From contig OZ024727.1 in assembly GCA_964016875.1 (NCBI GenBank), positions 8,084,893-8,148,892 on the forward strand: a stretch of 64,000 nt of DNA. The letters are read 5' to 3'. Source of the stretch: Fallopia convolvulus. Its lineage: Eukaryota > Streptophyta > Magnoliopsida > Caryophyllales > Polygonaceae. The notes under the pieces are model-generated. The model was not told the origin of the DNA, made no database searches, and saw nothing but the letters and a program-made list of their open reading frames with translations. Shown piece after piece: positions 41,203 to 54,249 of the stretch; position 1 is the stretch's first letter; each line of letters starts with the position of its first letter. The position numbers and the translations under genes were made by a program.

Positions 41203-44200
41203 TAAAAGTTCCTAAGTCTTGCTTAAGACTTTCATCTTCTATATAGAATTACGGAAAATTCTATATGGGTGTTATCATAGAACCATTATGGAAAATGGTT
41301 AAGTTGCCAGGGTAAACTCGAGAATAGATAGAAAGAGAAAGAGGAATAAGTTGCTAATAACTTTTGAGAAAAAGGTCTTGTGATGGATGTTTGAGACCTT
41401 GGAAATGAGAGTGGGTTCTGAGAAGGATCCATAGTAAGAGCATGTGAAGATTTTCTTGGTTGAACCGGTTCTAGATCAAGTTCTCAACAAATTCGCTTCT
41501 TTCTCTCAAGAGTTTGAAGTACATGTACTCTCGTTGTTCCTTTCCTGTTGACAAGAAAACTTTTGTGAGTTTTGAAAACCAAATGGTATGTTTCTTAAAG
41601 ACTTCCTATTTTAAAACAAAGTTTTTACTTTAGCTCGTATAATGAAGAATTCTAAGCTAATAATTTTTCTTGAAAAGGTCGTGATTTAAAGATATGCGAA
41701 AGGAATTGGTAGTTTACTTGTTTGAAATACGTATGTTAATGCTTAGTTTGTAAAAAGGAAATTCTGAAGTCAAGTTTCTTTGCGACTGAAGTTATATGAT
41801 TATGAATTTCTACGAAAATACTTTCTTAAAAACTCAAAGTTGTGAAGTTCAGTTTCAAGAGAAGTAGAAGTTGGAATCTCTACTTTAGGTCTTAAGATTG
41901 GAAAATCTTGACAAGGTTGGAGTGTTTATGAAAGTTCAATGTGGATGGTGAGGTGATATAAGAATACTGAAAAGAAAAGGATTATCTTTGGAAACTTTCT
42001 TCAACAATTTTTGTTGGTAAGTCTATAGTATAGAATCTTGGATATTCTATATTTTTCTATTGTTTGGAAGTGAGAGTACGAGCTTTGAAGTGCTTCAGTG
42101 TTGGATCAATTAAATTGATAATCTAATGGAAATGCAACTCAATTCTAATCCGATTCAAACTCGGATTTCTATGTATGTTGAATCCTTTGACTTGAAAGGA
42201 TTGAGAATCCGAAACGACATGGGAATCTTTTGTGACTATGGTAAGGAAGAAAGGAGGGATGTTGGTTCAGTAAAAGCTGTGTATAAGTGGTTAATCATCA
42301 AGGTTGTGATGGATAAGGTGGATTGGTTAAAATGGATTAAACAAGTAGAAGTTCATCAGTAATGTTTTATATTCAATTAACCACTTAATGCAAGTGTTGA
42401 TTGATTGGGGTGAATTATTGGTACTCAAGTGTTTAACCCAGAAGGCTATTCTGTTGGAATTTTGTAACATTATGCCAGTTCGGGGTAAGGATATGAGGTT
42501 TGAGATGTTTAATTAAGCAATAAGGGAATCAATGCTAAAGACATTTCTAAGTTGTCAATGGTACAGACCTATGTATCTTCAAGGATAGAAACAATGAGGT
42601 TCATGATTTACAGAATTACTCATAGAATGATTTTGGTATAACTATCTGTGTTCTGTAAACAGTTGAGAGGAAAATCTCAGTCATTCAATGTTATGGTCAA
42701 TAAGGCTTAGACCATAACCCTGGGAAGTAATTTTAGTTGTGGTTGGGTTCTGAAGATTGTATATTAGTCAAATCCAATGCCTAAGGTGGTACAGTTGAAA
42801 TTGTTAAGTGTTAGGTGATCTCCTAACAATAAGTTTTTCCCTTGCAAAGGGAGTTGAAAGTAATATAATAAAAAGGAATATTTCATCTCTGCATAGCTAT
42901 GTGAGAAGAGAAGACAATAATGCAAGATTTTGATTTGTTTAACCAAGGTAGAATTTGGAAGGATCTCAAAAGGTTATGTGGAGCCATGTGCTTTCATATG
43001 TGATAAGGAAATGGAAATGGAAAGAATTTCCTTATGTAAGGATAAAAGGTAGTAAATACTTTGGGATTGTTACATAGTAAGTTTGTTTGCCTTTGAATAT
43101 AGGAGTTGATATGACAAGTAAATTCCAGAAGGTCTATGGTTTTGGAGAATAGATGAACTCAAGCTTTGAATTCTAGTGGGGAATCATTAATACTTCATCT
43201 TAAAGCAATATGTCAAGATGATATACACATCGAGAATGATCTTAGGAGAATCTATGTTATAATTATAAAGATGTTGAAATCTTTTATTTAGTAAGGACTG
43301 CAAGTAAATGAATTCAAGTAATCAACCTTTTTATTGGAACTTGTAAAGTTAAGATGAGTTCTGATCAAGTCGTATCAAATGAGGATTACTTCATACTATG
43401 GAGCACGGAAAAGTATGATAGTGTGTTGGAAGTGAGGAAAGGTCAAGGTACGTCTCCAGGAACTACCTTGAAGAAGAAAAGAAGTGTTATACTTCAAAAG
43501 GGAAATGATGTGTTTAGAAACGAATTAGTTTGTCTTTGCTCCTTTGAGACTCATCTTTGATTTTGAGAAAAATTCAGATATGAAATTTTAAGGCAATGTT
43601 ATTTGTTAAAATGATTTGAGAGTAAGTGTTTTTACGGTTTTCATAGTGGTGAGTAAGAATGTAATTTATCTTCCATCCTGATCACAAGGTAAGGCAAGAT
43701 TACATGTCTTATTCCTATGAGAATGTAGTAAAGGATTATGTTTATTTTATTTCCCATCCTGATCACATGGTGGAATAAGATCACATAATTCCTTGGGTTT
43801 TAGATGGAATAAAGAATTTGTAAAAATTGCAAATATTTGTCATAATTTGAGTAATGTGCAGTACTGTCTGGATAAGATTTTTGAAAGTAAGCATTCCTTT
43901 CCATGTAAAGTGATTAAGCCAAACTTTAAGACTATTTTCATATAGTGTGTTGGTTATCTAAGGGATACATGATTTTCTTGGGTTTCTACAGAATGGTTTC
44001 TAGTATGAGTTGGTAATCATATAAGCTTTTCTCAAGTAAAGTTATTGAGATTCAAAGCCGAGAGTTTTCTTGTATAGCAATTGCTATATCAGCTACTTTG
44101 TAAACAAAAAAAATCCTTTGAGTTAACTTACTATTGGCATTGTCTACTATTTTAGTAGTATTGCCAATTGCTATATCTAATCTTGAGAATTTTGTTGCTC

Positions 44201-44755
44201 AACAAGTTAGAATGTTAAGTGAAGTCTAAACAGTTCTTTGATGAAAAAGACTGAAAAGTCAATGGATACAATTTTGTTGGAAATTATTGGACTAAAGGTA
44301 TTATTGTCCAATATGTTGGTATAGTAATGCGTAAGAGTGTAGTTTGAAGTAGTTGATAGAGATAACTACTTTTGAATGTCAGTATGCCCAAGCTGAGTTT
44401 TGTTGAGAAAATAAAATAAGGGATTGACAAGATAGGTTATTATCTTGTCATGTGTTGGATAAATCTCATATTCTTGGTTAAAATAATATTGAGATTTTAT
44501 CCTAAAAAGGAAATTGAGTAAGGATTTTAAGTAATCCTTGTAAAGAAACTAATTTGAGAAGGACTAAAGGTTTAATTTGGATGACAACAAGGTTGTGTAA
44601 ATATCCTAAGATTTCATTCAAAATTTGTTGACCTGATCAAGGAAAAGTAGTATGGGAAAGTAATATTATTTAAGATCAATGGATAAGATCAAGAAGATAA
44701 GACACCGGGATTTGTTATTCAAGATTATGGATTACTTGGTTTCAAAACTGTTCAT
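41203..44755 (+). pseudogene. Tekay-like gag/protease/RT/RNase H remnants
   Basis: 3.5 kb of internal sequence with no open frame over about 80 codons. An RT-like FLGFYRMVS fragment at about 43975-44000 matches the LGxxxYYRRF block. Heavy A/T bias and many stops indicate long decay. Domain limits cannot be drawn by eye. Confidence 0.6.
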
Positions 44756-45780
44756 GTGTGTATGTTGTTAATGAGCTTCAGAAGCTTAATTCAAAGGAAG
44801 CATAGTTATTTACTTAATTAGTTCATCCTGGAACAAGTAAATGCATAAGGATTTAAGATAAAACTTTTGATGGCCCGATATGAAGCAAGATGTCACCGAG
44901 TTCCTTTTGACATGTTTGGTATGTCTGGGAGTCCTGATTGAGCATAGAAGACCAGATGGAATGTTATAGTCTCTTCTTGTTTTAGAATGGAAGTAGAAAG
45001 ATGTTACAATGGATTCTTGTCATTGGTCATTCAAGACTTATTGAAAGAAGGATGTAAGAAGGATGTAATATGGAGGTTGTTAATAAACTCACCTAGAGTG
45101 TTCATTTTAATACAATTAAGATGACTTATAAAGTACAGAAGTTAGCTGAGGTGTTCATGTATGAAGTACTTCATCTTCATAAAACTCCAAAGACTATTAT
45201 CTCTGATTGAGATGGATGGTTCATGCCAAAGTTTTGAAAGGAGTGACATCAAACTTTTTGGAGTGAATTGAATTTTAGCACTGGCTTCCTTCATCAAAGT
45301 GATGAACAATGCAAAGAAACAAATTCAAACTCCCGAGGACATGTATTCTGGATTCCACACAAGTGGGGATGTTAGCTTGAGTTTGAGTGACTTCACATAC
45401 AAGAATTTTGATCACACGATAAAGAAATGACTCTTTTAAGGCTTTGTAAGGCCGAAAGTGTTGGTTGTCAATTTGTTGGAATGACAATACTGACAAGGTT
45501 CTTCATGGGCCAGATTTGGCCAAGAGAACAACAATTGATATCACACTAACACGATCAAAGGTGCTAACTACTCAAAAGCGACAACAGTCGTGTGTTGTTT
45601 TAAAGCGAGAGCATGTTAAGTTGATTATAAAGAACAACGTTTTTGTTCTGGTATCCACCTTGAAAGGCGTATTCCGCTGGGGAAAGCGAGACAACATAAA
45701 TGCTCGCTATCTTGGATCTTTCAAGATACTGGAAAGAACTGGTAAACTTGCTTAATAGTTGACATTGCCACCTTCAATAC
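44756..45780 (+). pseudogene. pol: Tekay-like integrase remnants
   Basis: In broken frames one reads NELQKL, HPGTSKC, PDMKQDVTEFLLTC (zinc-finger segment), EHRRPDGM and EWKWKDVTMDF. SDEQCKETNS follows, where intact relatives have TDGQSERTIQ. The best-preserved part is the C-terminal module VLVSTLKGVFRWGKRDNIN followed by LGSFKILERTG (45640-45740), the VSPMKGV-RFGKKGKL-P-IGPFEI type block of Tekay integrases. Several Gln/Arg codons have become stops or Lys/His. Confidence 0.8.
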
Positions 45781-46189
45781 ATTCTATCCGTAATGTCTTC
45801 CTTGATGGTATGCGTTCGATATATCTCATGTACTCCATAATAATGATATGAATATTCAACCAAATGACCCCTTTGAGGGAAGGCCAGTTTGAATCGTGCA
45901 TAAGAAAAATACCTTTGGTTAGGTTACCTTGGCCTAAAAATGAAGGTGAAGAAAAGACTTGAGAAATTAGACAAGAAATGCTGAGCCGTTTTCCAAAGTT
46001 AATGAATGTTGTAAAGAAGAAGTTTGGTAACTAAGCAGTGATTGTTTTGTGCTTTGTGCAGAAGTAACATCATGTTTTTTTAAGGGGGTACTACAAACTT
46101 CTGTATAGGTTTGTAGTGGGTGTGTGTATGTGTGCTTATGCTAACCTTCCTTGTGATCTGAGTTCTCCTTGGTTTCGAGGACGAAACCA

Positions 46190-46207
46190 TTTTTAAGGGG
46201 GTACTAA
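46190..46207 (+). other. Tekay-like polypurine tract region
   Basis: TTTTTAAGGGGGTACTAA lies directly before the 3' LTR. The AAGGGGG core is the likely plus-strand primer. Confidence 0.65.
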
Positions 46208-49200
46208 TGTAATAACTGTGGGTTTTAAGGATATTTTTGAATTTTTCTCGGATATCCTTTTAACCTCTTTGTCCGTTTTAACGCTTAATCCAATATTTTT
46301 GTTGGAATTTAAATCCTAGAAAATATTTAGTGATATCCTAAAATCATAAAGAAATGATTTTATGGATCGGTGTGAATTCTAGGATTTTTCAGTGGAAAAA
46401 GAATATTTATTGGATAAGCCGTCTTTTTAATTATGTACTGTAAAGGTTTTAAAATACAAAACGGAAGCCTTAAAAATTAAAGGTAGCAAGATAAAATCAT
46501 GAAAAATTGGTTTTATTGGTCTACATAATTTACGGGACGTTTTGTATATATTTAGTAAGTTTTTCCACCCGAGGTACATAATTTTACCGCTTTAATGCAA
46601 GTCCCATTCCGAGACGGGAAATCCCGTATGCCAATGTTCTCTTACTTAATGGGAAAGGAAAGCCCAAATTTTTATTTTGTGCTGTGCTTTCGGATAGAGG
46701 CAGAGAAGCGAGTTCGAGAAGGGTTTGGAACGGCGACGGACTCGGCGAGCATCTTCACCGCCGGCTAACTTCTCCTTCCCCAACCACCTTCTACCCATCT
46801 TCTTTATCTCCTCATCTTCTTCCTCCTTTCTGTAGGCTTGTGTTGTTGAAACCGAGCCAGAGAAGAATCAGGAGGAGCGACATACTCGGGAGGAAAGAAT
46901 TCTACACCGCCGCTAATCTTCTTTGCCTCGCCAAACGTCATCGCCGGAGATCACTCCGCCTGATCCAGCCACCAGCAGGCGTCTCCCGGACCACCACAGC
47001 TCGAGCCAAGGTGAGCTCAGCCGGGCCCAACCTTGATGCATCGACTCATGCGAGCTCCCTCGCCCTCTCGTGATGTGTAGACTCCGACGAGTCTTTCGGG
47101 CCGCCGTCGACCACTCCTTTAGCCACTGCTGGACCACCCACCGCGAGGGCCGCCACCGGGCATCACCCAGCCCCCCTCGAGCTCTTGGATTGAGCCTTTA
47201 ACGAGCCAAAAGAGCCATGGGCTCAAGTAAAGATAAAGGTTGAGCTTAATTAATTAGCGGTTTGGTTGCGGAGCCACCATAAGGACCTTTCGGTTCCGCT
47301 TTGCTAATTAATTTTGAAGTTTTTATAATCTTGACGTTGATACGGACTCACAGGTTAAAACCGCTCATGAAACGGACGTCCAGATCTTCAGTTATAGCGA
47401 ATACAAGTTTTGACATCGATTGGCAGGTAAAGGACTTTGTACAATTACTCAGGATTCGTTCTTAATCAGTTTGATCCGAGATTTGGTCATCTTTAAGAAA
47501 CGTTACTAATGAACATTTTTTATTTAGAAAATTGTTTCAAAAGTGAAACGGTTAGTTACTTATAAATTCGCCAAGATGGCTCCTTAAAGCATGATAGCTA
47601 AGGATTTATTATATAGTCGATATACGAAATCAAATCGTTTATCGATTTAGAAGTCATAAGAATTGAATATACAACTAAGAAGTGTATTCATGAGCTCGTT
47701 GTTGAAGAATCTTTTGTTATAACTGGCAGAAGGATGATAAAGATTACTGTTGAATTGCTAAGGACGTTGAGCACACCTTCTGAGGCAAGTGGACGGATCT
47801 CTCTTGCTTTATGGTTATCAAATGAGGAATTGAATTCCATTTGATCTTCATGTTGGGAATAATTCTGTGTTGAATAAAGTTTGATAGATTGTTATTTTGT
47901 TAGAAATAACGACTATGTCGTTATTTTAGTTTTTGCGCTAGAATTGAGCTTAGGACCGTTATGGGATCTTGTATGTTTAGCTGTCTCATGTTGAGACATT
48001 GTTGTGAAGTAAAATAGTTAGAGATGGGAGTTTAGACTCCAAAACATCTCTTTAGTGGTCCTATGCTGAAACACTGTTGTAAAATAAGTTAGTTCAGAGG
48101 TAGGAGTCGAGTCTCCAATGACCTCTTTATAACAAAGTTTGTATTGGGGTGCGTAGCTTGCTAGCGGATCTTAATATTGGAGTCATGACTCATGTCTCGC
48201 TTCACGTTAAAGGAGGACAATGGTGCACTCTAGCTAAGTGCAAAAGGAACTGATGTGGGTCAAGTGGTCACGGATGAAATAGGCCCTCTCACCCTGACAA
48301 ACATCAGTTACAAGGAATTTATCGACAGCAGTTTGGGTCGATTTAAAGTTATTACAATGAATGTGTAATGTTAAAATCATGAAGTAAAGAGAGTGTGATA
48401 GGACGTTTAGGTAACTGAATGGTTAGTTCTTTGATAACCATTCTTGCTCCTGATTAAGAATGATTCTTAATCAAACTTTGATTAAGTTAAGCTGTTTAGT
48501 CGTTGAAGACGATGGTGAATGTTGTGTGGCTAGTATAAGTTTTCATTAATCGTTTATGCTTCTTAAAGGAACCACAAGCTGTGGTGTTCTCTCTCTTGTT
48601 TATGCAAGTCTCCTTCTTATTCTCTATAAGACTGCTAACGGTTGGATCATAATCTGAGTCTAATCGGATTTTGATGCCAATATGTTTAGTTACAACCATA
48701 AGAACTAAGTTAGTTTCTCCACTTGCTTAGTCTATCATTAGACTAACCCGTCCATCTTCTTTTCTTTTATATGGTCGGCTGGTTTCCACCGTTGGTATAC
48801 GACACATCGGGCTCTTCTTGGAAGTTGATTCAAGAGGTGGATCCAAAGGTTTGAAGCTTCAGAAGTTGAAGAAAGGTTTCCAATGGCTATACTTGAGTGA
48901 AGATCTTGGTTAAGTTGCTGCAAAGCGAAGTGGAGAAGAAGTTAAGAACCTACAGAAAACTTTTTAAAGATTTTTTTCTAATAGAAGGTTGTTCTATTTA
49001 TTTATTTATTCTTTTAAGTTAAGATTTGTATAAGACCTTTTACTTGTTTTTCCGCTGTAATATTTTACTTGATTTTGTTAGGTTTTAAATGGTTTCTTTT
49101 ACCTTGTTCTAGTATGTTTTATCAGGTTAAAGCCTTGGGTAACTCTGGTTTAGTCCTAAACGGGGTTACTGGCGGTAATACCTCCAGGGTAAGTAAGGGG

Positions 49201-49208
49201 GTGTTACA
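46208..49208 (+). repeat. Tekay-like 3' LTR
   Basis: 3001 bp, from TGTAATAACTG to GGTGTTACA. It contains a CpG-rich block at about 46690-47200 with no proven gene. The same block is in the solo LTR at 21770-22120 in opposite orientation. Confidence 0.92.
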
Positions 49209-49819
49209 CTTCTCAACTCAAAACGGGAAATTCGAGGATAAAAAATCCGTTTTCCACAGATGATTCCAATTGTTAGTGCACAATTTCAATTATGGATTGC
49301 ACTAATTATTTCTTCTCTCATCTCCTTAAAAAATCTTCAGTCTTCCTTCTAGACTTGTAAAATAATGGAATAGTGGGGGTGGATCCCCTTAATCCGCCTT
49401 CAATGCCTAAGTCAGAAAGGGTGTCAATGTGTGACGATATAAGCAAGTAGAGCGCTCGTATTCAACTTATCTTCGAAAGGCTATGGATTTACGTATTTAT
49501 AGGAGAGAGAGAGAGAGAGCAGACCTCCCCTAGGGTCGGTCGAACGCCTTGACTATGGGACATGATGATTTATTCCTCTTCAAGCAAGCCGAGATTCTAT
49601 CCTTCATTAATAAGATATAATATTTGCTCTCCCATAAACGTTTTTAAACAATATAATAATAGATAAAGATAATAATAATAACAACTAATATCTGTCCTAG
49701 GATAATTAATATCCTAGAATAAATATATCATGTCAACTCAAGCATAATAAATATGATAGAAAAATTAATAAAAGCATAATATTAAATTACCGATATGTTA
49801 TCCATACGCAGTTACAATA
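49209..49819. other. Intron sequence between the two retrotransposons
   Basis: About 610 bp without a gene. The segment 49390-49480 resembles 39815-39912 on the other side of the Tekay-like element (shared CCCCTTAATCC, AATGTGTGA and GTATTCAACTTA blocks). A GA dinucleotide run is at 49502-49519. Confidence 0.55.
49502..49519 (+). repeat. GA microsatellite
   Basis: An uninterrupted run of about eight GA dinucleotides. Confidence 0.85.
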
Positions 49820-50726
49820 TGTTGGAACATTCATTGTTCAATTTTGACAATGAAAAACTTTGTTAGTTTAATGTGTAGTTCCATATAATCATTTCAGGAA
49901 AACTACAAGAACATCGTCAAGAATGATGAAACGTTATAAGGAGCAATGAAGGGAAAGAGTGACGATTTGGATAGTATATTGTAGAAGATACATAGCTTTC
50001 TATTTATGACAAGTTACCAAATCTTGAGCAAACGATCGTTGTGAAGCTGTGCGAAGATTCAACAACTATGCTCGGTTCGTTTGTGAGAAGATAAGATCAA
50101 ATCGGGAAGATTTGATCAAGGAAAGAAGAATAAATTTGAGATCAGTCGGTTATGGTACTTATCCGATCCGTTGAATATTTGAGAAGATTTTATATTTCTT
50201 TAATTCGTTTTTAGTGAGATCTGCCCAGTGGAATATCAACAAAAATTAGGAAAGTTTGTGATTGATATCAGACTCAGTGGTTTCTCTATAAAAGGCTAGG
50301 ATAGCTATGGTTAGAGAGTGGTTGAATATGGCGAACAATAGAGAAGTGAGAGCTTACGTGCTGTTCGTGAGTTTGTGAGAAATTCAGTGAAGATTTCACG
50401 TAGGAGTTTGAGTAGTCGGGTTTGCAATTCATCTATTATTTAGGTTTTATGATTAGGGTTGTAGAAGTCTAGTTGGTTGAATTTCGGTTGGTGCCGAAGT
50501 TACTTAGGAACTTGACTTGCCTTGTAACCGTTTAAACATAATCTATTAGTGAACTATTGAAATCCTCTAAGAAGGTGTCTTAGGGGTAGAGGTTTTTCTT
50601 TCTATGACTTGTTGGTCGGATAGAAAGTTTTCCTCTTTAAATACCTTGTTCTTGTTTATGTTTTTTCCGATGCTCAGGGAACATTGTTAGTTCCCTTTCT
50701 ATTTACTAACAGGTTACGACCCAACA
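49820..50726 (+). repeat. copia-2 5' LTR
   Basis: 907 bp from TGTTGGAACATTC to GACCCAACA, with TATAAAA at 50287-50293 as the likely promoter. Confidence 0.9.
50287..50293 (+). promoter_or_regulatory. TATA box of the copia-2 5' LTR
   Basis: TATAAAA followed by GGCTAGG. The same motif is in the 3' LTR at 59292-59298. Confidence 0.6.
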
Positions 50727-50728
50727 AT

Positions 50729-50740
50729 TGGTATCATAGC
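50729..50740 (+). other. copia-2 primer-binding site
   Basis: TGGTATCATAGC, one base off TGGTATCAGAGC (initiator tRNA-Met), 2 bp after the LTR. Confidence 0.87.
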
Positions 50741-50780
50741 AGATTTGCTCTAGATAGTGCGTTAAGTGCAGAAACACATA

Positions 50781-52700
50781 ATGAGTACCAACAAAAACCA
50801 CATCGTCGGTATTGGGAGCAGCAAACCTCCACTACTAAAGGCGGGGGAGTACAATCACTGGAAGATACTCTTTGCCACGTGGATAAAGAGAAATGACTGC
50901 CAAGCTTGATTTTTCATTGAGAATGGGGACTACGTTGTTCCTGCTAATAAGAAGGATAAGAAATCTAAATGGGGTCCAAATTAGTGGACTGGGATGAAGA
51001 AGAATTTCAAGGCTAAGATGTACTTGAACCACGTCTTGGTATCTAAGGACTTTCTCAAAGTGGTCAATTGTAAGACCGCCAAAGAAGCTTGGGCTGCAAT
51101 TCAACAGATGCATATTGGGAGTCATATCTAAAGGAAATTAATCAAAAGGCTACCTTGAAGAATTTCTTAAACTTCGAAATGAAGGAAGGAGAAACCATCT
51201 CCTCATATCAATCCCAGTTTAAGACTTTGGTGAATCGCATTAATCATTTTGGGATTGATTGTTGATACCATCTCACAGACTGAAAAAATCTTTGCAACTA
51301 TTGATGATCTTGGTCCCAAATATGTGGTAGCCAAAAGTTTGCTCAGAGAAAATTCAATCACTAAGACCAATACTCTTCATGAGATCTTTGGCAAACCAAC
51401 CGACTATGAACGCTATGAGAACATCACAAATGGTGCATCAAGTTCCAAAAAGGGAATTCCTCTCAAGGTGGAGAAGGCAATAAAGAATGTTACCACTGGG
51501 AAGGATGATGATGAGATCGAAAAAGACTCAAATGTTGTGCTCATTACCAACGCAATGAGATCTCTTTATAAGAGAGGCAAGAAGCATGAAATCCTCAAGG
51601 AGAGGGGAAACTATGAGAAACATTGAAGATGTCACTTGCTTCAAATGTCAGGAGAAGGGACACTATTCTAAGACATGTCCCAAAGGTGACAAGTCTGGGA
51701 ACGAAAAGAAAAAGGTCTATGTCATTGCATGGGAACTTCACTCTGATGATGAACTAGAGTCCAAAGTCTACGCTATGACTAAAGACCAATGATCCAGAAT
51801 AAGAGGTATCTCATGAACAATTTCTTACTGATCTTGATAATGCTAAAAAATCTGATCTAATTGCTCTTGTTAAAAAGCTTTTTGAAGAAAACTTGGACAT
51901 GCAAGATAAGATAAATTCTTCTAATGAGAAATGTTATAACCTTGAGAAAAAGTTATCCAAATAAAATGTTACTAGTGTGGTTCCTTGTAATGCTTGTGAA
52001 AGTCTAAAAGATGAAAACAAATCTCTCACTAGGGCTAATAATGATCTTAGGTCTGACTTGCTTGATCTAGAGCTCAAAAAGGAAAAAATTGAAAAGGACC
52101 TAGATAAGAGAACTAGGGTTGTTTTCAATCCTTCCAAGTTTGGTATTGGATATGCTAAATACAAGTCCAAATACCCTCCCGATGACCTAACCCTACAAGA
52201 AATTTTGGAAAGAAAAGCTAGGGAACTTCAACCTGCTAAGGATAAAGTAAGTCACCTAGAAGGCCGGATCAAAATTTTGGAAAGTGGTGTTAAAGGTAAC
52301 ATGGAATAGTACACTGGTAAAATATTCATAAAATGTTCTTAGTTCAGTCACAAGAAAACCAACACAAAGTTTCTTCCAAGGAACGTGCCAAGCAAAGAAC
52401 CCTCCAAAAGCCTCACCCAAAATGATATCTTGGTGAATACTACAAAGTTTGTTTTCATTGTGGAAAGGGAGGTAATGTTCAAAAAGACTGTAGAATTAAG
52501 CAGTATCATTAGCAAAACCCAACGAACAACAAAAAATAGTGGTATGGTAACAATAATCAAGGGTATAACAAGACTTATCAAAACAAAAAGAAAAAATCTC
52601 ACCAACCACATAAGAAGTCCACAAAAGGGAAGAATCTTACAATCTCAAATTTATTATCATGTGTACAACTCGGGAAGGCTAAGCAACCCTGGGTCATTAA
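50781..52700 (+). pseudogene. gag: copia-2 gag
   Basis: Starts MSTNKNHIVGIG and keeps the blocks AGEYNHWKILFATWIK, NCKTAKEAWAAIQQMH, TDYERYEN and both zinc knuckles: CFKCQEKGHYSKTC at about 51635 and CFHCGKGGNVQKDC at about 52450. It is broken by several stops and at least three frameshifts. It is uninterrupted where copia-1 gag was split, which confirms the site of the Athila-like insertion. Confidence 0.85.
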
Positions 52701-52734
52701 AACTTGATTTTCTCCATTGCAAGATGAAGTGAGT

Positions 52735-54240
52735 GGGAACATCCGCAGGATCGTTGACAGCGGGTGTTCATGTCACATGATAGGGAATGAGAGAATTCTG
52801 TCCTCACTTCAAAACGGGGTTGGAGGAAATATTTCCTTTGGTAAAAAACTAAGGGAGAAATCATAGGTACATGAGAAGTTGAGCTGAATGAAAAGATAAG
52901 AGTAAAAAGTGTGAGCTTGTTCAACGACCTAGGTTACAATCTCTTAAGAATTGCTCAAGTATGTGACCAGGGGGTAATGAGGCATCCTTCACCTCAGATG
53001 GTTGTATAATCAAGAATAGAAGTACCAATCTTGTGGTCTTAAGAGGAAAGAGGCATAACAATGTCTATTTTGTCGACTCAAGTTTCCAACCATAACAGAA
53101 GTTGTGTTTTGCCACAGTTGTAGATGAAACAGATATTTGGCACAAGAGGTTCGACCATGTGAATCATCGAGGGATATATAAACACTTCTCACAAAAATTG
53201 ATAATAGGGCTTCCAAGAGTTCTTGCGGAAAAGGATAAACTATGTGAAGATTATGTGAAAGGCAAGCGAATCCGATCTTCTTTCAAACCAAAGCAAACTA
53301 TCAACACCTCTCGTCCTCTTGAGATAATACACATGGATTTGTGTGGTCCAATGAAAGTGAGAAGTCAAGGCGGTAGCAGGTATGTTTTTGTTATTGTTGA
53401 TGATTTTACTAGTTATACATGGACACTTTTTCTGAGTTCAAAGGATGAGACGTTCATTACTTTTAAGAGCTGGATCAAGAAGGTAGACGAATCAACAAGA
53501 CAAAAGCTATGTGCTATCAGGTCATGGAAAGGAATACGAGGATTATATGTTTCTTGGTTTTTGTGAGGAACATGGGGTTTCTCAAAACTTTTATGTGCCT
53601 AGAACACCTCAACAAAACGGCGTTGCTGAAAGAAAGAATAAAACCCTATAAAATATGGCTCGTATGATGATGTTGGAATGTAAGTTGTCTCGGTCCTTCT
53701 GGGCTGAGGCCATCAACACTTCTTGGTACATCATAAATCGAGCATCTATTTGTTCTACTCTTTTCAAAACTCCATATGAACTAATCAAGGGATGCAAGCC
53801 CAATATTTTCACTTTAAAGTCTTTGGAAGTAGGTTCTTCATTCACAACAACAAAACGAATGAGCTTAGCAATTATGATCTAAGGAGTGACGAAGGCATCT
53901 TTATAGGATACACATCCAACAACAAGGCTTACAAGGTGTTCAATAAGAAGTCGAAGAAATTTGAAGAAAGCTTTTATGTTATCTTCGATGAGTCTAAAAG
54001 TGGAGGAAATGTCACCAGTAACAATGATGTATTGGAGATTCTAAATATGGAATTAGATGATGATGTTCCAAGTTTAAGCAAGAGAGATCCTAGTGAAAAT
54101 TACTCTCCTCAAGAGCCAGGATCAAAAGAGGATGACTCCAAAAGTGTCTCTAAACTTGAAGATGATGATCAACTAGGCTCATCACAAGAAGAAGGAACAT
54201 CTCATGGAACAGCATATCAATAGGAGGGAGAGGATTCCAG
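52735..54240 (+). pseudogene. pol: copia-2 protease and integrase
   Basis: The protease motif IVDSGCSCHMIGN opens the segment. An integrase finger (RFDHVNHRG) follows, then the core with HMDLCGPM, FVIVDDFTSYTW and GVAERKNKT, and FWAEAINTSWYIINRAS. The second-Asp block is damaged by a frameshift at about 53520-53540. Several frames are needed to read it. Confidence 0.86.
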
Positions 54241-54249
54241 CATCGATCC

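Larger units (their letters stand above)
39964..49208 (+). mobile_element. Decayed Tekay/Del-like Ty3/gypsy element (5' LTR truncated)
   Basis: Plus orientation. The truncated 5' LTR is at 39964-41186, the PBS at 41191-41202, a degenerate internal region at 41203-46190 and a full 3' LTR at 46208-49208. The LTR family is the same as the solo LTR at 19789-22656. Remnants of integrase (see separate entry) identify the chromovirus-like Tekay lineage. About 1.8 kb of the 5' LTR is missing, so no TSD can be tested. Confidence 0.88.

Noticed and set aside
45465..45755. Possible independent small gene
   Set aside because: Its C-terminal half is the KGVFRWGKR...LGSFKILERTG block of a gypsy integrase, so it is part of the decayed Tekay-like pol.
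46684..47137. Open frames of 74-129 codons in the CpG-rich part of the Tekay-like LTR
   Set aside because: They occur on both strands in GC-rich sequence, do not match the frames of the equivalent block in the solo LTR, and have no recognisable protein features.
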